DNA of 35,124 nucleotides from CAIWXH01 sp964555675 (GCA_964555675.1 CAZKTU010000040.1:1-35124); one strand, 5' to 3'. Shown: positions 1 to 8,347, counted from the first letter of the stretch. The notes: a model not told the origin generated them from the sequence alone. Program-made: numbers and translations.

Positions 1-42
1 CAAACGGCGAAACAGAACCCGGCGAATATGGTTTAGGGAGGC

Positions 43-64
43 GCGGAGGGGCGCGCCCCTCCGC
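43..64. terminator. GC-rich hairpin after the PepSY gene
   Basis: A perfect 9-bp stem (GCGGAGGGG / CCCCTCCGC) closes a CGCG loop. It lies 22 bases beyond the stop codon of the minus-strand PepSY gene. No T-run follows on either strand, so it is a stem-only candidate terminator. Nothing else is recognisable in bases 1-86. Confidence 0.4.
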
Positions 65-86
65 CACCATCCCGTCGCCGCAGGTT

Positions 87-1520
87 TCAGCTGAAGGCCC
101 GGCGCAACACAGGGACGCGCGAGATCAGCAGCCAGTCGAGTAGCAGCACGACGGTCAGCGAGATACCCACGAACGGGAAGGCCAGGCCGAGCAGAACGAT
201 GATCGCCAGCAGGCCCGGCATAAAGCTGAGCTCGGGCATGGCCGGCGCGCCCAGCCGGCCCTGGGGCCGCCGGCGCCACCACATGATCGCGCCCGTCACC
301 GGCAGCAGCAGCGCCACCAGAGCCGCGAAGAGCATCAGCAGTTGGTTGAGCGGGCCGAAGAAGCGGCCCTCGTGCAGCACGATGCCCAACTCCACCGCCC
401 GCGGCACCAGGCCATACTCGTCCCAGCCGATATCGGCCAGCACGGCCCCGCTGTACTGGTCGATATGCACCATGCGGTTCATGCGCGGATCGTCCGAGAA
501 GAGGCCGAGTGTATAGACGCCCTCTTCGCCGTCGGGCAGGGCCACGTTATAGCCAGGGGGCATGCCCAGGGCGGCGGCCTGGGCGACGATCGCATCAAGC
601 GAGAGCGTCGCCGCCCCCAGGCCGGCGGCGCCGGCAGCGCTGTGGTCGTGGGTGGCAGGCGGGGTCGACTCGGGCAAGGGCGTATTCTCGACCGCCCAGG
701 GCACCACCTTCTCGGACGGCGTATTCAGGCTGGCCGCGGTCTTATCCGAGAGCGGCACATCCTCCCAGAGCTGGGCCGGGTACTGGTTCCAGACCTTGGC
801 GAAGTTCTCGCCCCAGAAGCCGGCCCAGGGCAGGCCGGTGATCACCAGGAAGATCAGCACCGCCGCGCCCCAGAAGCCAGGCACCGCGTGCAGGTCGCGC
901 CAGAAGAGGCGCTTGTTCTTCGTGTTCAGGCGCGGCAGCAGCACGCCCCAGACCTTCGAGCCCTTGCGCGGCCACCACAGGTAGAGCCCGGTGATCGCAA
1001 GCACGAGGGCCCAGCAGGCGGCCAGCTCGACGATGTAGTCGCCGGTCGTGCCCAGCAGCAGCTCGCCGTGGAGCCGCATCGCCCAGTTCTGCAGGTTGTT
1101 ATCCTCGTCACGGGCGCCAAGTACCTGAGCGGTGTAGGGATCGACGAAGACGGCCAGGCTGCGCTCGTCGGCGGTGCTGAGGGTGACGATCGCGCTGCGG
1201 TCGGGCCCCTCGGCCGGGGTGAAGCTGCTCGCCGCAGCCCCGGGATAGGCCGCGAGGGCGGCCTGAAGCTGCTCGCTTGCCGGCACGGCCGAGCCGGCGG
1301 GATTGACATGCAGCGGGTACATGAGGGCGTCGAGCTGGGGCTTGAACAGGTAGATGATCCCCGAGACGGCCAGGATGATCATGAACGGCACGACGAAGAG
1401 GCCGGCGTAGAAGTGCCAGCGCCAGACGGCGCGGTAGAGCCGGGTGCCGGCGCTCGCGGTCGAAGTATTCGTGGCCTCGACGCCGTCAGACGTGCTGGCG
1501 GGGTCCATAGTGAGCGACAT
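87..1520 (-). CDS. PepSY-associated TM helix domain protein
   Basis: A 477-residue inner-membrane protein of the PepSY_TM (PF03929) type. A membrane helix near residues 35-57 is followed by a large extracytoplasmic PepSY-like segment, then HLHGELLLG leading into a helix ending LYLWWPRK, another helix near 210-235, a second PepSY-like part (about 305-375), and C-terminal helices ending in a basic tail. Relatives occur near siderophore receptors, flavin or heme reductases and copper genes, and are thought to pass electrons or modulate envelope metal handling; the exact reaction is unknown. The ATG at 1520 is used, with GGGAG about 11 bases upstream; an in-frame ATG four codons later is possible. 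It is the last gene of a minus-strand series with two His-rich membrane proteins, which supports a metal or redox role by inference. A short His-containing insert (HDHSAAG) sits in the periplasmic part. Confidence 0.85.
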   Translation of the reverse strand: MSLTMDPASTSDGVEATNTSTASAGTRLYRAVWRWHFYAGLFVVPFMIILAVSGIIYLFKPQLDALMYPLHVNPAGSAVPASEQLQAALAAYPGAAASSFTPAEGPDRSAIVTLSTADERSLAVFVDPYTAQVLGARDEDNNLQNWAMRLHGELLLGTTGDYIVELAACWALVLAITGLYLWWPRKGSKVWGVLLPRLNTKNKRLFWRDLHAVPGFWGAAVLIFLVITGLPWAGFWGENFAKVWNQYPAQLWEDVPLSDKTAASLNTPSEKVVPWAVENTPLPESTPPATHDHSAAGAAGLGAATLSLDAIVAQAAALGMPPGYNVALPDGEEGVYTLGLFSDDPRMNRMVHIDQYSGAVLADIGWDEYGLVPRAVELGIVLHEGRFFGPLNQLLMLFAALVALLLPVTGAIMWWRRRPQGRLGAPAMPELSFMPGLLAIIVLLGLAFPFVGISLTVVLLLDWLLISRVPVLRRAFS

Positions 1521-1636
1521 GGATCTTACACTCCCTGCCTAGAGTAGCAAACAATCGCCTCTGTGGCTCGACAGCGCACAGTGCAGCGCCACATGCGGCG
1601 CACTGCTGGACGCAGGTCGTGGGCGAACAGGTTGGC

Positions 1637-2224
1637 TCAGGCAGTGAGGGCGCGAGGGGGGGGTGTGGGCGGGGGGAAGGCGACCGGCCGCAGAGGTGAG
1701 GGAGGAGGGAGGATCAGGGCGACGATCAGGAGGCCGGCGACCACGAGCAGCGCGGCGCTCTGGCTTGTGAGCTCGTAGAGCGCGCGTGGCGTGGGGGGAG
1801 TGGCCGGCTCTTGCGTGCCCTGAGGTTGATGCTGGGCATGTGCTAGCGCGGGCTCGGTGGCCGCGGCTGCGCCGGCGTGCCCCGCGTGGGCATCGGCGGC
1901 CCCGTGCGGCGCGCGCCCCGCGTGGGCGGCGTGGGTATCGGCCGCCACGGCAGCGCTATGGTGGGCGGCGTGGGTACCGGCCGCCACGGCAGCGCTATGG
2001 TGGGCGTGGTCGCTGGTCGCGCCGATGCTCTCGGGGAAGGTAGCGTGGATGGCACAATGGACGACACAGCTCAGGGGGCTGAGGAGGCCAAGGGTCAGCG
2101 CGATCACCAGCGCAACCGCGCGGATCGTCCAGCAGCGGAGGCGCACACCGAGGGTCTGCCGCCCGGCGAGCGACAGTCGGCATACGACCCACGGGCCGAT
2201 CCAATTTTGTGTGAACGCGCTCAC
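1637..2224 (-). CDS. His-rich two-helix membrane protein with CVVHC motif
   Basis: A 195-residue protein of no family I recognise. Visible parts: a basic N-terminus, a hydrophobic helix at about 35-52, a CVVHC pair (Cys53, Cys57), a long Ala/His-rich region (about 60-135) with HAHH, HAAHH and HAGHAG clusters, a second helix at about 156-172, and a proline-rich tail. The layout matches the 133-residue protein at 3017-3418, so the two look like paralogues. Cys and His clusters outside a membrane helix suggest transition-metal binding (copper, zinc or nickel); this is inference. Start: GTG at 2224 with AAGG seven bases upstream. The His-rich part contains a 39-bp tandem duplication. It lies 116 bases upstream of the PepSY gene on the same strand, probably co-transcribed. 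Confidence 0.7.
   Translation of the reverse strand: MSAFTQNWIGPWVVCRLSLAGRQTLGVRLRCWTIRAVALVIALTLGLLSPLSCVVHCAIHATFPESIGATSDHAHHSAAVAAGTHAAHHSAAVAADTHAAHAGRAPHGAADAHAGHAGAAAATEPALAHAQHQPQGTQEPATPPTPRALYELTSQSAALLVVAGLLIVALILPPPSPLRPVAFPPPTPPPRALTA
1927..2004 (-). repeat. 39-bp tandem repeat, two units, inside the His-rich gene
   Basis: Two head-to-tail 39-bp units (1927-1965 and 1966-2004) differ at one base. On the minus strand each encodes a 13-residue Ala/His unit of the type HHSAAVAA(D/G)THA. The length keeps the frame, so copy number could vary without breaking the protein. Confidence 0.85.
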
Positions 2225-2292
2225 AGGATTACCTTACCAGTGAGGACCTTTATCCTCAAGTGAAAATGTCACAATCATTTGGTTACGACCCA

Positions 2293-2778
2293 TCACCCGA
2301 GCTGGATATCGAACAGGCGCCAGCCGGTCGGGGTCATCTGCAGGATGAGGCGCGCCTCGAAGCTGCCGGTTGCGCAGCGCCCGGCGACAGGGATGGCCTC
2401 GAACGCCCCCGCCGGGGTCTGAGCGAGGCGCGAGTGGGTGCGGTACGGCCCAATGCTGAGCGAGGCCCTGGGCTGGCCCAAGATGGGGCCGGGCCAGCGG
2501 GCGGCGAGCCTGGCGAGGGCCGCCTCGGGCCGCGGCGCCCCCGGCGCGAAGAGGGCCCGGGCGGCGGGCAGATCGCCCCGGTCGAGGGCGAACAGCACCT
2601 GGCCGACCAGCTCGATCGGCAGGCCCGGCAAGAGCTGCGCGTCGCTATAGCTCTCGACCACCTGCGCGGCCGTCTCGAGCGGGTCGGCCGGGGTGGAGCA
2701 AGCGCTCAGGCCGAGGGTCAGGGCGAGCAGGACGAGCGCAACAAGATAGACTCGCGGGCGATGGCCCATATCGAGCAT
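2293..2778 (-). CDS. Small lipoprotein, NTF2-like in outline
   Basis: A 161-residue predicted lipoprotein. From the ATG at 2778 it begins with a signal peptide (MLDMGHRPRVYLVALVLLAL) and a lipobox ending LSAC, so it should be lipid-anchored outside the cytoplasmic membrane. The mature part has a short helical start (AAQVVESYSDAQ), an Ala/Leu-rich middle, and an ending LILQMTPTGWRLFDIQLG that resembles the last strand of NTF2-like domains; that resemblance is weak. The open frame extends upstream to 2919, but only the internal start gives a proper signal peptide. No clear Shine-Dalgarno site is seen. It lies 68 bases upstream of the 195-residue His-rich gene on the same strand. Function unknown. 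Confidence 0.7.
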   Translation of the reverse strand: MLDMGHRPRVYLVALVLLALTLGLSACSTPADPLETAAQVVESYSDAQLLPGLPIELVGQVLFALDRGDLPAARALFAPGAPRPEAALARLAARWPGPILGQPRASLSIGPYRTHSRLAQTPAGAFEAIPVAGRCATGSFEARLILQMTPTGWRLFDIQLG

Positions 2779-2850
2779 ACTTTCTCTGATTGGGCCGGGC
2801 GCGGGGAGAACGCGCCCAGCCGCAGGGGTGTTGATTTGCGACGGGGGGGG

Positions 2851-2878
2851 GCCGGGCGTGCTGGGGGACACGCCCGGC
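2851..2878. terminator. 10-bp perfect hairpin between small envelope genes
   Basis: GCCGGGCGTG and CACGCCCGGC form a perfect 10-bp stem with an 8-base loop. It sits 139 bases past the end of the 133-residue His-rich gene and about 70 bases before the lipoprotein start, on the same transcript direction. It could end or attenuate the upstream message. A run of nine G lies just to its left, read as C on the minus strand, so there is no U-run. Confidence 0.5.
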
Positions 2879-3016
2879 ATTGGGCGACGGGAAAATAGTT
2901 CGGCTGTGACCCGTAACAACCAGCGGGTTTGCCGGCGCGTACCCTGAGCACAGGGCGGCCGATGAACGCTAGCCGGATGGAGCGGGATCAGGGCGACAGC
3001 GGGAAGCAGGGCGTGA

Positions 3017-3418
3017 TCAGGCAGCGGAGCAAAGACGGGGAGGGGGAAGGGGCGGCGCCCAGGCGCGGGCGCGGAGCGTGGCCGGGGCGCACAGGCTCAG
3101 GGTGAGCAGCGCGCTGCAGATCAGGGCGAAGGCGAAGGCCACGGGCAGCACGGCGGGCCAGTAGGGCGGTATGCTCAGGCTGTCGGCGTAGGCAGCCTCG
3201 GGGGTGTGACAGACGAAGAGCGCCGTCGGATCATCGGCGGCGACCCGCTGGTGATGGTGGCCACTATGGTCTGCCAGCGAGCATTGGATCACACAGAACA
3301 GCGGCTGCGCCAGCAGCAGCAAGGCGAGCAGCAGGAAGCAGCCTGCGCCGAGCCGCTGGCCGAGCGAGGCCGGCCGCGGGGCTCTGGGGGGGCAAGTTGT
3401 GCTTCGAGCGTCTGACAT
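3017..3418 (-). CDS. Short two-helix membrane protein with CVIQC and HSGHHH
   Basis: A 133-residue protein with the same layout as the 195-residue neighbour at 1637-2224: hydrophobic helix (about 24-41), CVIQC (Cys42, Cys46), a short His cluster HSGHHH (51-56), a further Cys-His pair near 70-71, a second helix (about 88-109) and a proline-rich tail. The family is not one I can name. Paired Cys beside a membrane helix with adjacent His suggests metal or redox chemistry at the outer face of the membrane; this is inference. It is the first gene of the minus-strand series that ends with the PepSY protein. No ribosome-binding site precedes the ATG; instead TATAGT lies six bases before it, as for a leaderless message. 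Confidence 0.65.
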   Translation of the reverse strand: MSDARSTTCPPRAPRPASLGQRLGAGCFLLLALLLLAQPLFCVIQCSLADHSGHHHQRVAADDPTALFVCHTPEAAYADSLSIPPYWPAVLPVAFAFALICSALLTLSLCAPATLRARAWAPPLPPPRLCSAA

Positions 3419-3422
3419 AGGG

Positions 3423-3467
3423 CGACTATATCACGATGTTCGTGTGACTGAACACTAACTATAGTCG
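3423..3467 (-). promoter_or_regulatory. Candidate leaderless promoter inside an inverted repeat
   Basis: CGACTATA (3423-3430) and TATAGTCG (3460-3467) are perfect 8-bp inverted arms. On the minus strand the inner arm contains TATAGT (3425-3430), separated by only six bases from the ATG at 3418, the spacing expected when transcription starts at the start codon. Between the arms, TGTTC and GAACA are spaced by eight bases, a possible repressor site. No good -35 is seen. Confidence 0.4.
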
Positions 3468-3516
3468 GGGGTAGCAGCCCGACCAGAGCAAGTGAGGCCC
3501 CACGTGTCGGGGTCCC

Positions 3517-3525
3517 TGGTATAAT
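3517..3525 (+). promoter_or_regulatory. Extended -10 promoter of the mscS-tolB pair
   Basis: TGGTATAAT fits the extended -10 pattern TGnTATAAT, with a perfect TATAAT at 3520-3525. It lies 45 bases before the ATG of the MscS gene. No convincing -35 hexamer is seen, as is usual for extended -10 promoters. Confidence 0.55.
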
Positions 3526-3569
3526 GAGAGCGACAGTCCTCCCATCGCTTCAGCCATCGGGGCCATACT

Positions 3570-4658
3570 ATGGTCGAGGCTTTCGACGCCGCCGGCGCAA
3601 CCGAGACCCTGCAGGGCTATGGCATCCTGTTGGTCTGGATTACCGCCGGAGTGTTGCTAGAGTTCATCGTACTGCGCCAGCTGCGGCGCTTCACGGTAGC
3701 CAGGGGCTGGTTCCCCGGCGAGGTCGTGCTGACGGCCCTCTCGGGCCAGCTGATCTTCTGGTGCAGCTTCGTGGGCATCGTCAACACCCTGGCCCAGCTC
3801 GTCCCGAACGTGCGGCTGACCGACGTATTGCGCTCGCTCCTGGCCCTGCTGGCGCCCCTCGCGATCACGGTCTTTATCGTCCGGCTGCTCACCAACTCGG
3901 CGCGCCTCTACCTGGTCCGCCGCGAGATCGGCTCAGTCTCGCTGATCAGCAACATCCTGCGCGTCCTCGGCGGCGCAATCGTGCTCGGCACGACCTTCGC
4001 CCTGATCGGCGTACCGATCGGGCCGCTGCTCACGGTGCTGGCCGGCAGCTCGATCGGGCTCTCGCTCGCGCTGCGCGAGCCGCTCAGCAACCTGTTCAGC
4101 GGGATGACCGTGCTCGCCTCAAACAAGATCCAGCCGGGCGACTACGTCAGGCTCAGCAGCGGCCAGGAGGGCTACGTCACCGATATCCGCTGGGCCGACA
4201 CCTGTATCCGCGAGCTGTCGAACAACCTGGTCGTGGTGCCCAACTCGCTCATGACCAGCACGATTATCACCAACTTCTACCGGCCCGAGCCCGAGCTCTC
4301 GGTGCTCTTCGACATGGGTGTGCCCTACGACAGTAACCTGGCCAGAGTAGAGCAGCTGGTAGTCGCCGTCGGCGAGGAGACCCACACCGAGGTGCCGGGC
4401 GGCGTGCCGGCCTTCACGCCGCTGGTGCGCTTCAACGCCTTCGGTGAGACCAGCGTGCGCTTCACGGTGATCCTGCGGGCGCGCACCTTCGTCGACCAGT
4501 TTCTGCTCAGGCACGAGTTCATCAAGCGCCTGGGCGAGCGTTTCGCCGCCGAGGGCCTGCCGCCGCCCAGGCCGATCCAGATCTTGCGCCTGGATCCCGC
4601 AGGCGAGGAGGCGACGATCAGGGCGATGGCCGACGAAGACGCCGGCCGCGAGCCGTGA
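3570..4658 (+). CDS. MscS-family mechanosensitive ion channel
   Basis: A 362-residue small-conductance mechanosensitive channel homologue, expected to release solutes on osmotic downshock. Four hydrophobic segments lie in residues 15-175; the last, LLTVLAGSSIGLSLALREPL, is the Gly/Ala-rich pore-lining helix. It is followed by the MscS beta domain with the family signature in PGDYVRLSSGQEGYVTDI and VVVPNSLM, then a C-terminal alpha/beta domain ending near 350. Length is usual for MscS proteins with an extra N-terminal helix. The ATG has no strong Shine-Dalgarno site. Its stop overlaps the GTG of the next gene (GTGA), so the two are translationally coupled. Why a channel would be coupled to a TolB-like lipoprotein is not evident. 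Confidence 0.9.
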   Translation: MVEAFDAAGATETLQGYGILLVWITAGVLLEFIVLRQLRRFTVARGWFPGEVVLTALSGQLIFWCSFVGIVNTLAQLVPNVRLTDVLRSLLALLAPLAITVFIVRLLTNSARLYLVRREIGSVSLISNILRVLGGAIVLGTTFALIGVPIGPLLTVLAGSSIGLSLALREPLSNLFSGMTVLASNKIQPGDYVRLSSGQEGYVTDIRWADTCIRELSNNLVVVPNSLMTSTIITNFYRPEPELSVLFDMGVPYDSNLARVEQLVVAVGEETHTEVPGGVPAFTPLVRFNAFGETSVRFTVILRARTFVDQFLLRHEFIKRLGERFAAEGLPPPRPIQILRLDPAGEEATIRAMADEDAGREP

Positions 4659-6511
4659 GCGGCCAGCTTGCGATGAGCAGCACGCTGAAGCACCGCAGCC
4701 TACGGCTGGTCGCAGCCATCCTGAGCTGCCTGAGCCTGATCGGCTGCGCAAGTGTGCCGGGCGCCTCGACGATCGGCGGTCTCCTGGCCCCCAGCGCCAC
4801 GCCGACGGCGGCCCCGGCCCCCGCGCTCGACACCGCGACGGCGACGCCGGTGGTCCAGGAGAGCGAGCGGATCGTCTTCTCGTCGAACCGCGGCGGCAAT
4901 GAAGAGATCTTCGTGATGAACGCCGACGGCTCGGGGTTGGCCCGCATCACCAACCACGCCGCGCGCGACTACGCCCCCAGCTGGTCGCCCAGCCGCCGGC
5001 AGATCGCCTTCGTCTCCGAGCGCGCCGGCGCGCCCAACATCTATGTCGTCAACCCTGACGGCAGCAGCCTGCGCCGCGTGACCGACGAGGAGGCGGGCGC
5101 GATCGATCCGGCCTGGTCGCCCGACAGCAGCACCCTGGCCTATGTGGCCCTGCGCGCTACCGGGCGCGCGCTGATCCTGCTCAACCTCGCCGACGGCTCG
5201 AGCAGCGCGCTCTACAGCAACCCGCCGGGGATCGCGCGGCCGGCTTTCGCCCCCGACGGGCGGCGGATCGCCTTCTCGGCAGGCGACCCGAGCGCGGGCG
5301 AGGACCGCGAGATCTACCTGGCCGACATTAGTCCCTCGGCGCAGCTGATCAACCTCACCAACAGCCCCGGCGAAGACGACCGGCCGGCCTTCACGCCCGA
5401 CGGACGCCGGATCGCCTTCCAGAGCCGCAGGGGCGGCAGCTGGGACATCTACGTGATGAATGCCGACGGGGCCGCGGCGACCCCGATCGTGGACGATAGG
5501 GCCGACGCGGTCAGCCCCAGCTGGTCGCGCGACGGGACGCGGCTGGCCTTCGCCTCGGACGGCGAGGGCAACTTCAACCTCTACACGGTCGGCGACAGCG
5601 GCGACGACCTGCGCCCCCTGGGCACCCACCCCGCCGACGAGGTCGACCCGGCCTTCCCGACGCCGCCCCTGCTGCCCTTCGCCGAGACCATCGCTGTGGC
5701 ATCGGGCCTGGGAGGCACACGCAATCTGACCCAGCTCGGGGCCGGGCAGGAGCGCACGATCCTGCTCAGCGCGCCCCGCATCGACTTCATCACCCCGGCG
5801 TGGTCGCCCGACGGCGAGCGGCTCGCCTACGCCGCAGACCAGAACGGGGCCTTCGACATCTATGTGATGAACGCCGACGGGAGCGGGCGGATCAACCTGT
5901 CGCGCAGCGACGCCAACGACCTGCACCCGGTCTGGTCGCCCGACGGCGGCAGGATCGCCTTCGAGAGCGACCGTGACGGCAACTGGGAGGTCTACAGCCT
6001 GAACGCCGACGGCTCGGGCGGCCTGCGCAACCTGAGCGAACACCAGGCGAATGACGGCAACCCAAGCTGGTCGCCTGACGGGACCAGGATGGTCTTCGCC
6101 TCGGACCGCGACGGCGACTTCGATCTCTATGTCATCGACCTGGCGGGCCGCTCGCAGCCGGTCAACCTGACCAACAATGCCTTCACCGACGTCTTTCCGG
6201 CCTGGTCGCCCACAGCCGAGCAGATCGCCTTCCGCTCGAATCGCACCGGCAATAACGAGCTCTTCCTGATCGCGAGCAGCGGCACCTTGATCGGACAGCT
6301 CACCTTCCACCCGGGCAACGACACCACGCCGGCCTGGGCGCCGAATGGCGAGCGGATCGCCTTCGCGAGCAACCGTGCGCCGCCCGGGGCGACCGCCGAG
6401 ACGCGGGACGGCTTCGACATCTACCTGCTCGACCTGGCCTCGCTGAACAGCGAGCCCTTCGCGATCAGCGAGCTCAGCGACGAGTACCCGGCCTGGCGCC
6501 CGCGACCCTAG
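4655..6511 (+). CDS. TolB-like beta-propeller lipoprotein
   Basis: A 618-residue lipoprotein. The signal peptide ends in a lipobox (LIGC, Cys31), then a Pro/Ala/Thr-rich linker (about 40-65), then repeated TolB/WD40-like (PD40) units through to the C-terminus. I count eleven to twelve units marked by W-S-P-D-G-x-x-I-A-F or close variants, each followed by DIYVMNADGSG-type strands; this is enough for two propellers. Members bind proteins or carbohydrates; they are not enzymes, and the partner here is unknown. Start: GTG at 4655, overlapping the mscS stop by four bases; the ATG at 4673 also leaves a complete signal peptide. It ends only 24 bases from the convergent hybrid kinase gene. Confidence 0.85.
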   Translation: MSGQLAMSSTLKHRSLRLVAAILSCLSLIGCASVPGASTIGGLLAPSATPTAAPAPALDTATATPVVQESERIVFSSNRGGNEEIFVMNADGSGLARITNHAARDYAPSWSPSRRQIAFVSERAGAPNIYVVNPDGSSLRRVTDEEAGAIDPAWSPDSSTLAYVALRATGRALILLNLADGSSSALYSNPPGIARPAFAPDGRRIAFSAGDPSAGEDREIYLADISPSAQLINLTNSPGEDDRPAFTPDGRRIAFQSRRGGSWDIYVMNADGAAATPIVDDRADAVSPSWSRDGTRLAFASDGEGNFNLYTVGDSGDDLRPLGTHPADEVDPAFPTPPLLPFAETIAVASGLGGTRNLTQLGAGQERTILLSAPRIDFITPAWSPDGERLAYAADQNGAFDIYVMNADGSGRINLSRSDANDLHPVWSPDGGRIAFESDRDGNWEVYSLNADGSGGLRNLSEHQANDGNPSWSPDGTRMVFASDRDGDFDLYVIDLAGRSQPVNLTNNAFTDVFPAWSPTAEQIAFRSNRTGNNELFLIASSGTLIGQLTFHPGNDTTPAWAPNGERIAFASNRAPPGATAETRDGFDIYLLDLASLNSEPFAISELSDEYPAWRPRP

Positions 6512-6535
6512 TACGCCGTCAGTGGCTCGAGGGGC

Positions 6536-8317
6536 CTACTGCAGCTCGAGCAGGCGCCTGATCAGCGCGTTCAGGGCGCGCAGGCTGACGGGCTTGGTGA
6601 GGTACTCGTTGGCCCCGGCGTCCAGGCAGCGCTCGCGGTCGCCGGGCATGGCCAGGGCGGTGAGGGCGATGATTGGCGTGGTGTCGAGTCCGGCGGCGCG
6701 GATCCGGCGCGTGGCCTCCATGCCGTTGATGTAGGGCATCTGGACATCCATCACGATCAGGTCGGGCCGCAGCTGCCCGGCCTGCGCGATGGCCTCGACG
6801 CCATTAGAGGCCACCTCAACCTGATACCCCATGGCCACGAGGAAGTCCTCTAGCACGCGCACATTATGCAGGCTATCCTCGGCCAGGAGGATGACGGGGC
6901 GGGGCGCGGCCGGCGAGCACACTCCGAGGGCCTCGCCCAACGCCGGCCGCAGCCTACGGTCCAGGGGTGCGAGCGCAGCGGGTCGGGCATACTCCTCGGG
7001 CGAGCCTGACTCAGCGGGCGGGGTCCAGGGAAGCCTGACCGTAAAGCGGCTCCCCTCGCCGACAGCGCTCTCGAGCGTGACACTGCCGCCGTGGAGCTCG
7101 GCGAGCCGGAAGACCAGGGCCAGGCCCAGACCAGTGCCCTCGTACTGGCGACTGAGGGTGCTATCGAGCTGGACGAAGGGCTTGAACAGGCGCTGCTGAT
7201 CCTCCTGGGCGATCCCGATCCCCGTATCCCAGACCACAAAGCTCACGATCTGCTGCTCCGTATCGCCACGCATCTCGAGCCCAACCCTGCCGCCGGCCGG
7301 GGTGAACTTCACGGCGTTCGACAGCAGATTGACCAGGATCTGCTTCAGGCGGCGCGCGTCGGCCTCGACGAGCTCGACGATGCTATCGTAGGCGATGGCG
7401 AGGGTGATCCCCTTGGCCCCGGCCGCCTCGGCCACCAGGCGCAGGGCTGCGCGGCAGACGTCCTTGGGGTTGAAGCTATCGAGCTCGAGGGCCAGCTTGC
7501 CGGCCTCGACCTTCGAGAGGTCGAGGATGTCGTTGATCATCGCCAGCAGGTGCTGACCGGCCTCCTCGATGCTCTGAACGGCGCGATCCTGCTGCGCGCT
7601 CAGCGGGCCGTAGATCTGCTCGCGCAAGAGTTCGGAGCGGCCGAGGATAGCGTTGAGCGGTGTACGCAGCTCGTGGCTCATGTTGGCCAGAAACTCGTCC
7701 TTCATGCGGGCCGCCCGGGCGAGCTCGGTGTTGGCGGCCCGCAGGTCGGCCGTGCGCTCGGCGACCCGCTGAGCGAGACTGGCCCGCTCGGCCTCGAGGG
7801 CCGCGAGGAGCTCGGCGCGCCCGAGCTCCTCGGCCAGGCGCTCGTGCAGCTCGGCGACCCGTCGCTCGAGACCGAGGGTGTGCTGCTCGAGATAGCGCTG
7901 GCGGCGCTGAAACTCGGCCCGCAGCTGGTGATGGTGGATCGCGTCGGCCACAGCCTGGGCCAGGCGCGGGCCACTGAGCCGCTCTTTGACCAGGTAGTCC
8001 ATCGCGCCGGCCTGCAGGGCCTGCACGGCCAGGGTCTCGTCGCCAAAACCGGTGAGCATCACGACGGCCATCGGGGTGAGGCCGCTGCGCTCCTGGCGCA
8101 GATCGGCGAGGACCTCGAGGCCGCTGCTGTCGGGCAGGTTGTAGTCCAGCAGCAGGCAGTCGATTGGCGTCGTCGCGATGATCTCCAGGGCAGAGGCGGC
8201 CAATTCGGCCCCGTAGTACGTGTAACGCTGGCGGAGCTCCTGGCTGAGCAGGCGACGGATGAGCACATGATCTGCGGGGTTGTCGTCAACAATAAGCAAT
8301 GTTCTCGTGGTATCCAT
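6536..8317 (-). CDS. REC - histidine kinase - REC hybrid
   Basis: A 593-residue soluble hybrid kinase. An N-terminal receiver (about 5-120) carries DD11-12, phospho-acceptor Asp58 (LLLDYNLPD) and Lys111. A coiled coil (about 135-205) leads into a HisKA domain with His215 in SHELRTPLNAIL, then HATPase_c (about 320-435) with N-box NLLSNAVKFTP and G-boxes DTGIGIA and GTGLGLAL. A second receiver (about 475-593) has Asp524 (VMDVQMP) and Lys575. No membrane segment or own sensor is seen, so its input probably comes by phosphotransfer onto the first receiver, plausibly from the phytochrome upstream. ATG at 8317, 30 bases after the Rcp1-like gene and likely in one operon with it. Confidence 0.9.
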   Translation of the reverse strand: MDTTRTLLIVDDNPADHVLIRRLLSQELRQRYTYYGAELAASALEIIATTPIDCLLLDYNLPDSSGLEVLADLRQERSGLTPMAVVMLTGFGDETLAVQALQAGAMDYLVKERLSGPRLAQAVADAIHHHQLRAEFQRRQRYLEQHTLGLERRVAELHERLAEELGRAELLAALEAERASLAQRVAERTADLRAANTELARAARMKDEFLANMSHELRTPLNAILGRSELLREQIYGPLSAQQDRAVQSIEEAGQHLLAMINDILDLSKVEAGKLALELDSFNPKDVCRAALRLVAEAAGAKGITLAIAYDSIVELVEADARRLKQILVNLLSNAVKFTPAGGRVGLEMRGDTEQQIVSFVVWDTGIGIAQEDQQRLFKPFVQLDSTLSRQYEGTGLGLALVFRLAELHGGSVTLESAVGEGSRFTVRLPWTPPAESGSPEEYARPAALAPLDRRLRPALGEALGVCSPAAPRPVILLAEDSLHNVRVLEDFLVAMGYQVEVASNGVEAIAQAGQLRPDLIVMDVQMPYINGMEATRRIRAAGLDTTPIIALTALAMPGDRERCLDAGANEYLTKPVSLRALNALIRRLLELQ

Positions 8318-8347
8318 AGCCCGTCTCTCACGTGTGTCGCGGCCAGG

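Noticed and set aside
342..1547. A 401-codon plus-strand frame opposite the PepSY gene
   Set aside because: Arg/Gly/His-rich shadow frame with no domain; the minus-strand product is a clear PepSY protein.
1927..2004. A CRISPR-like array
   Set aside because: Two units directly joined without spacers, inside a coding region and in frame. No CRISPR array or cas gene was noticed in the window.
4700..6310. A 536-codon minus-strand frame opposite the TolB-like gene
   Set aside because: Its apparent repeats mirror the propeller repeats of the real gene on the other strand.
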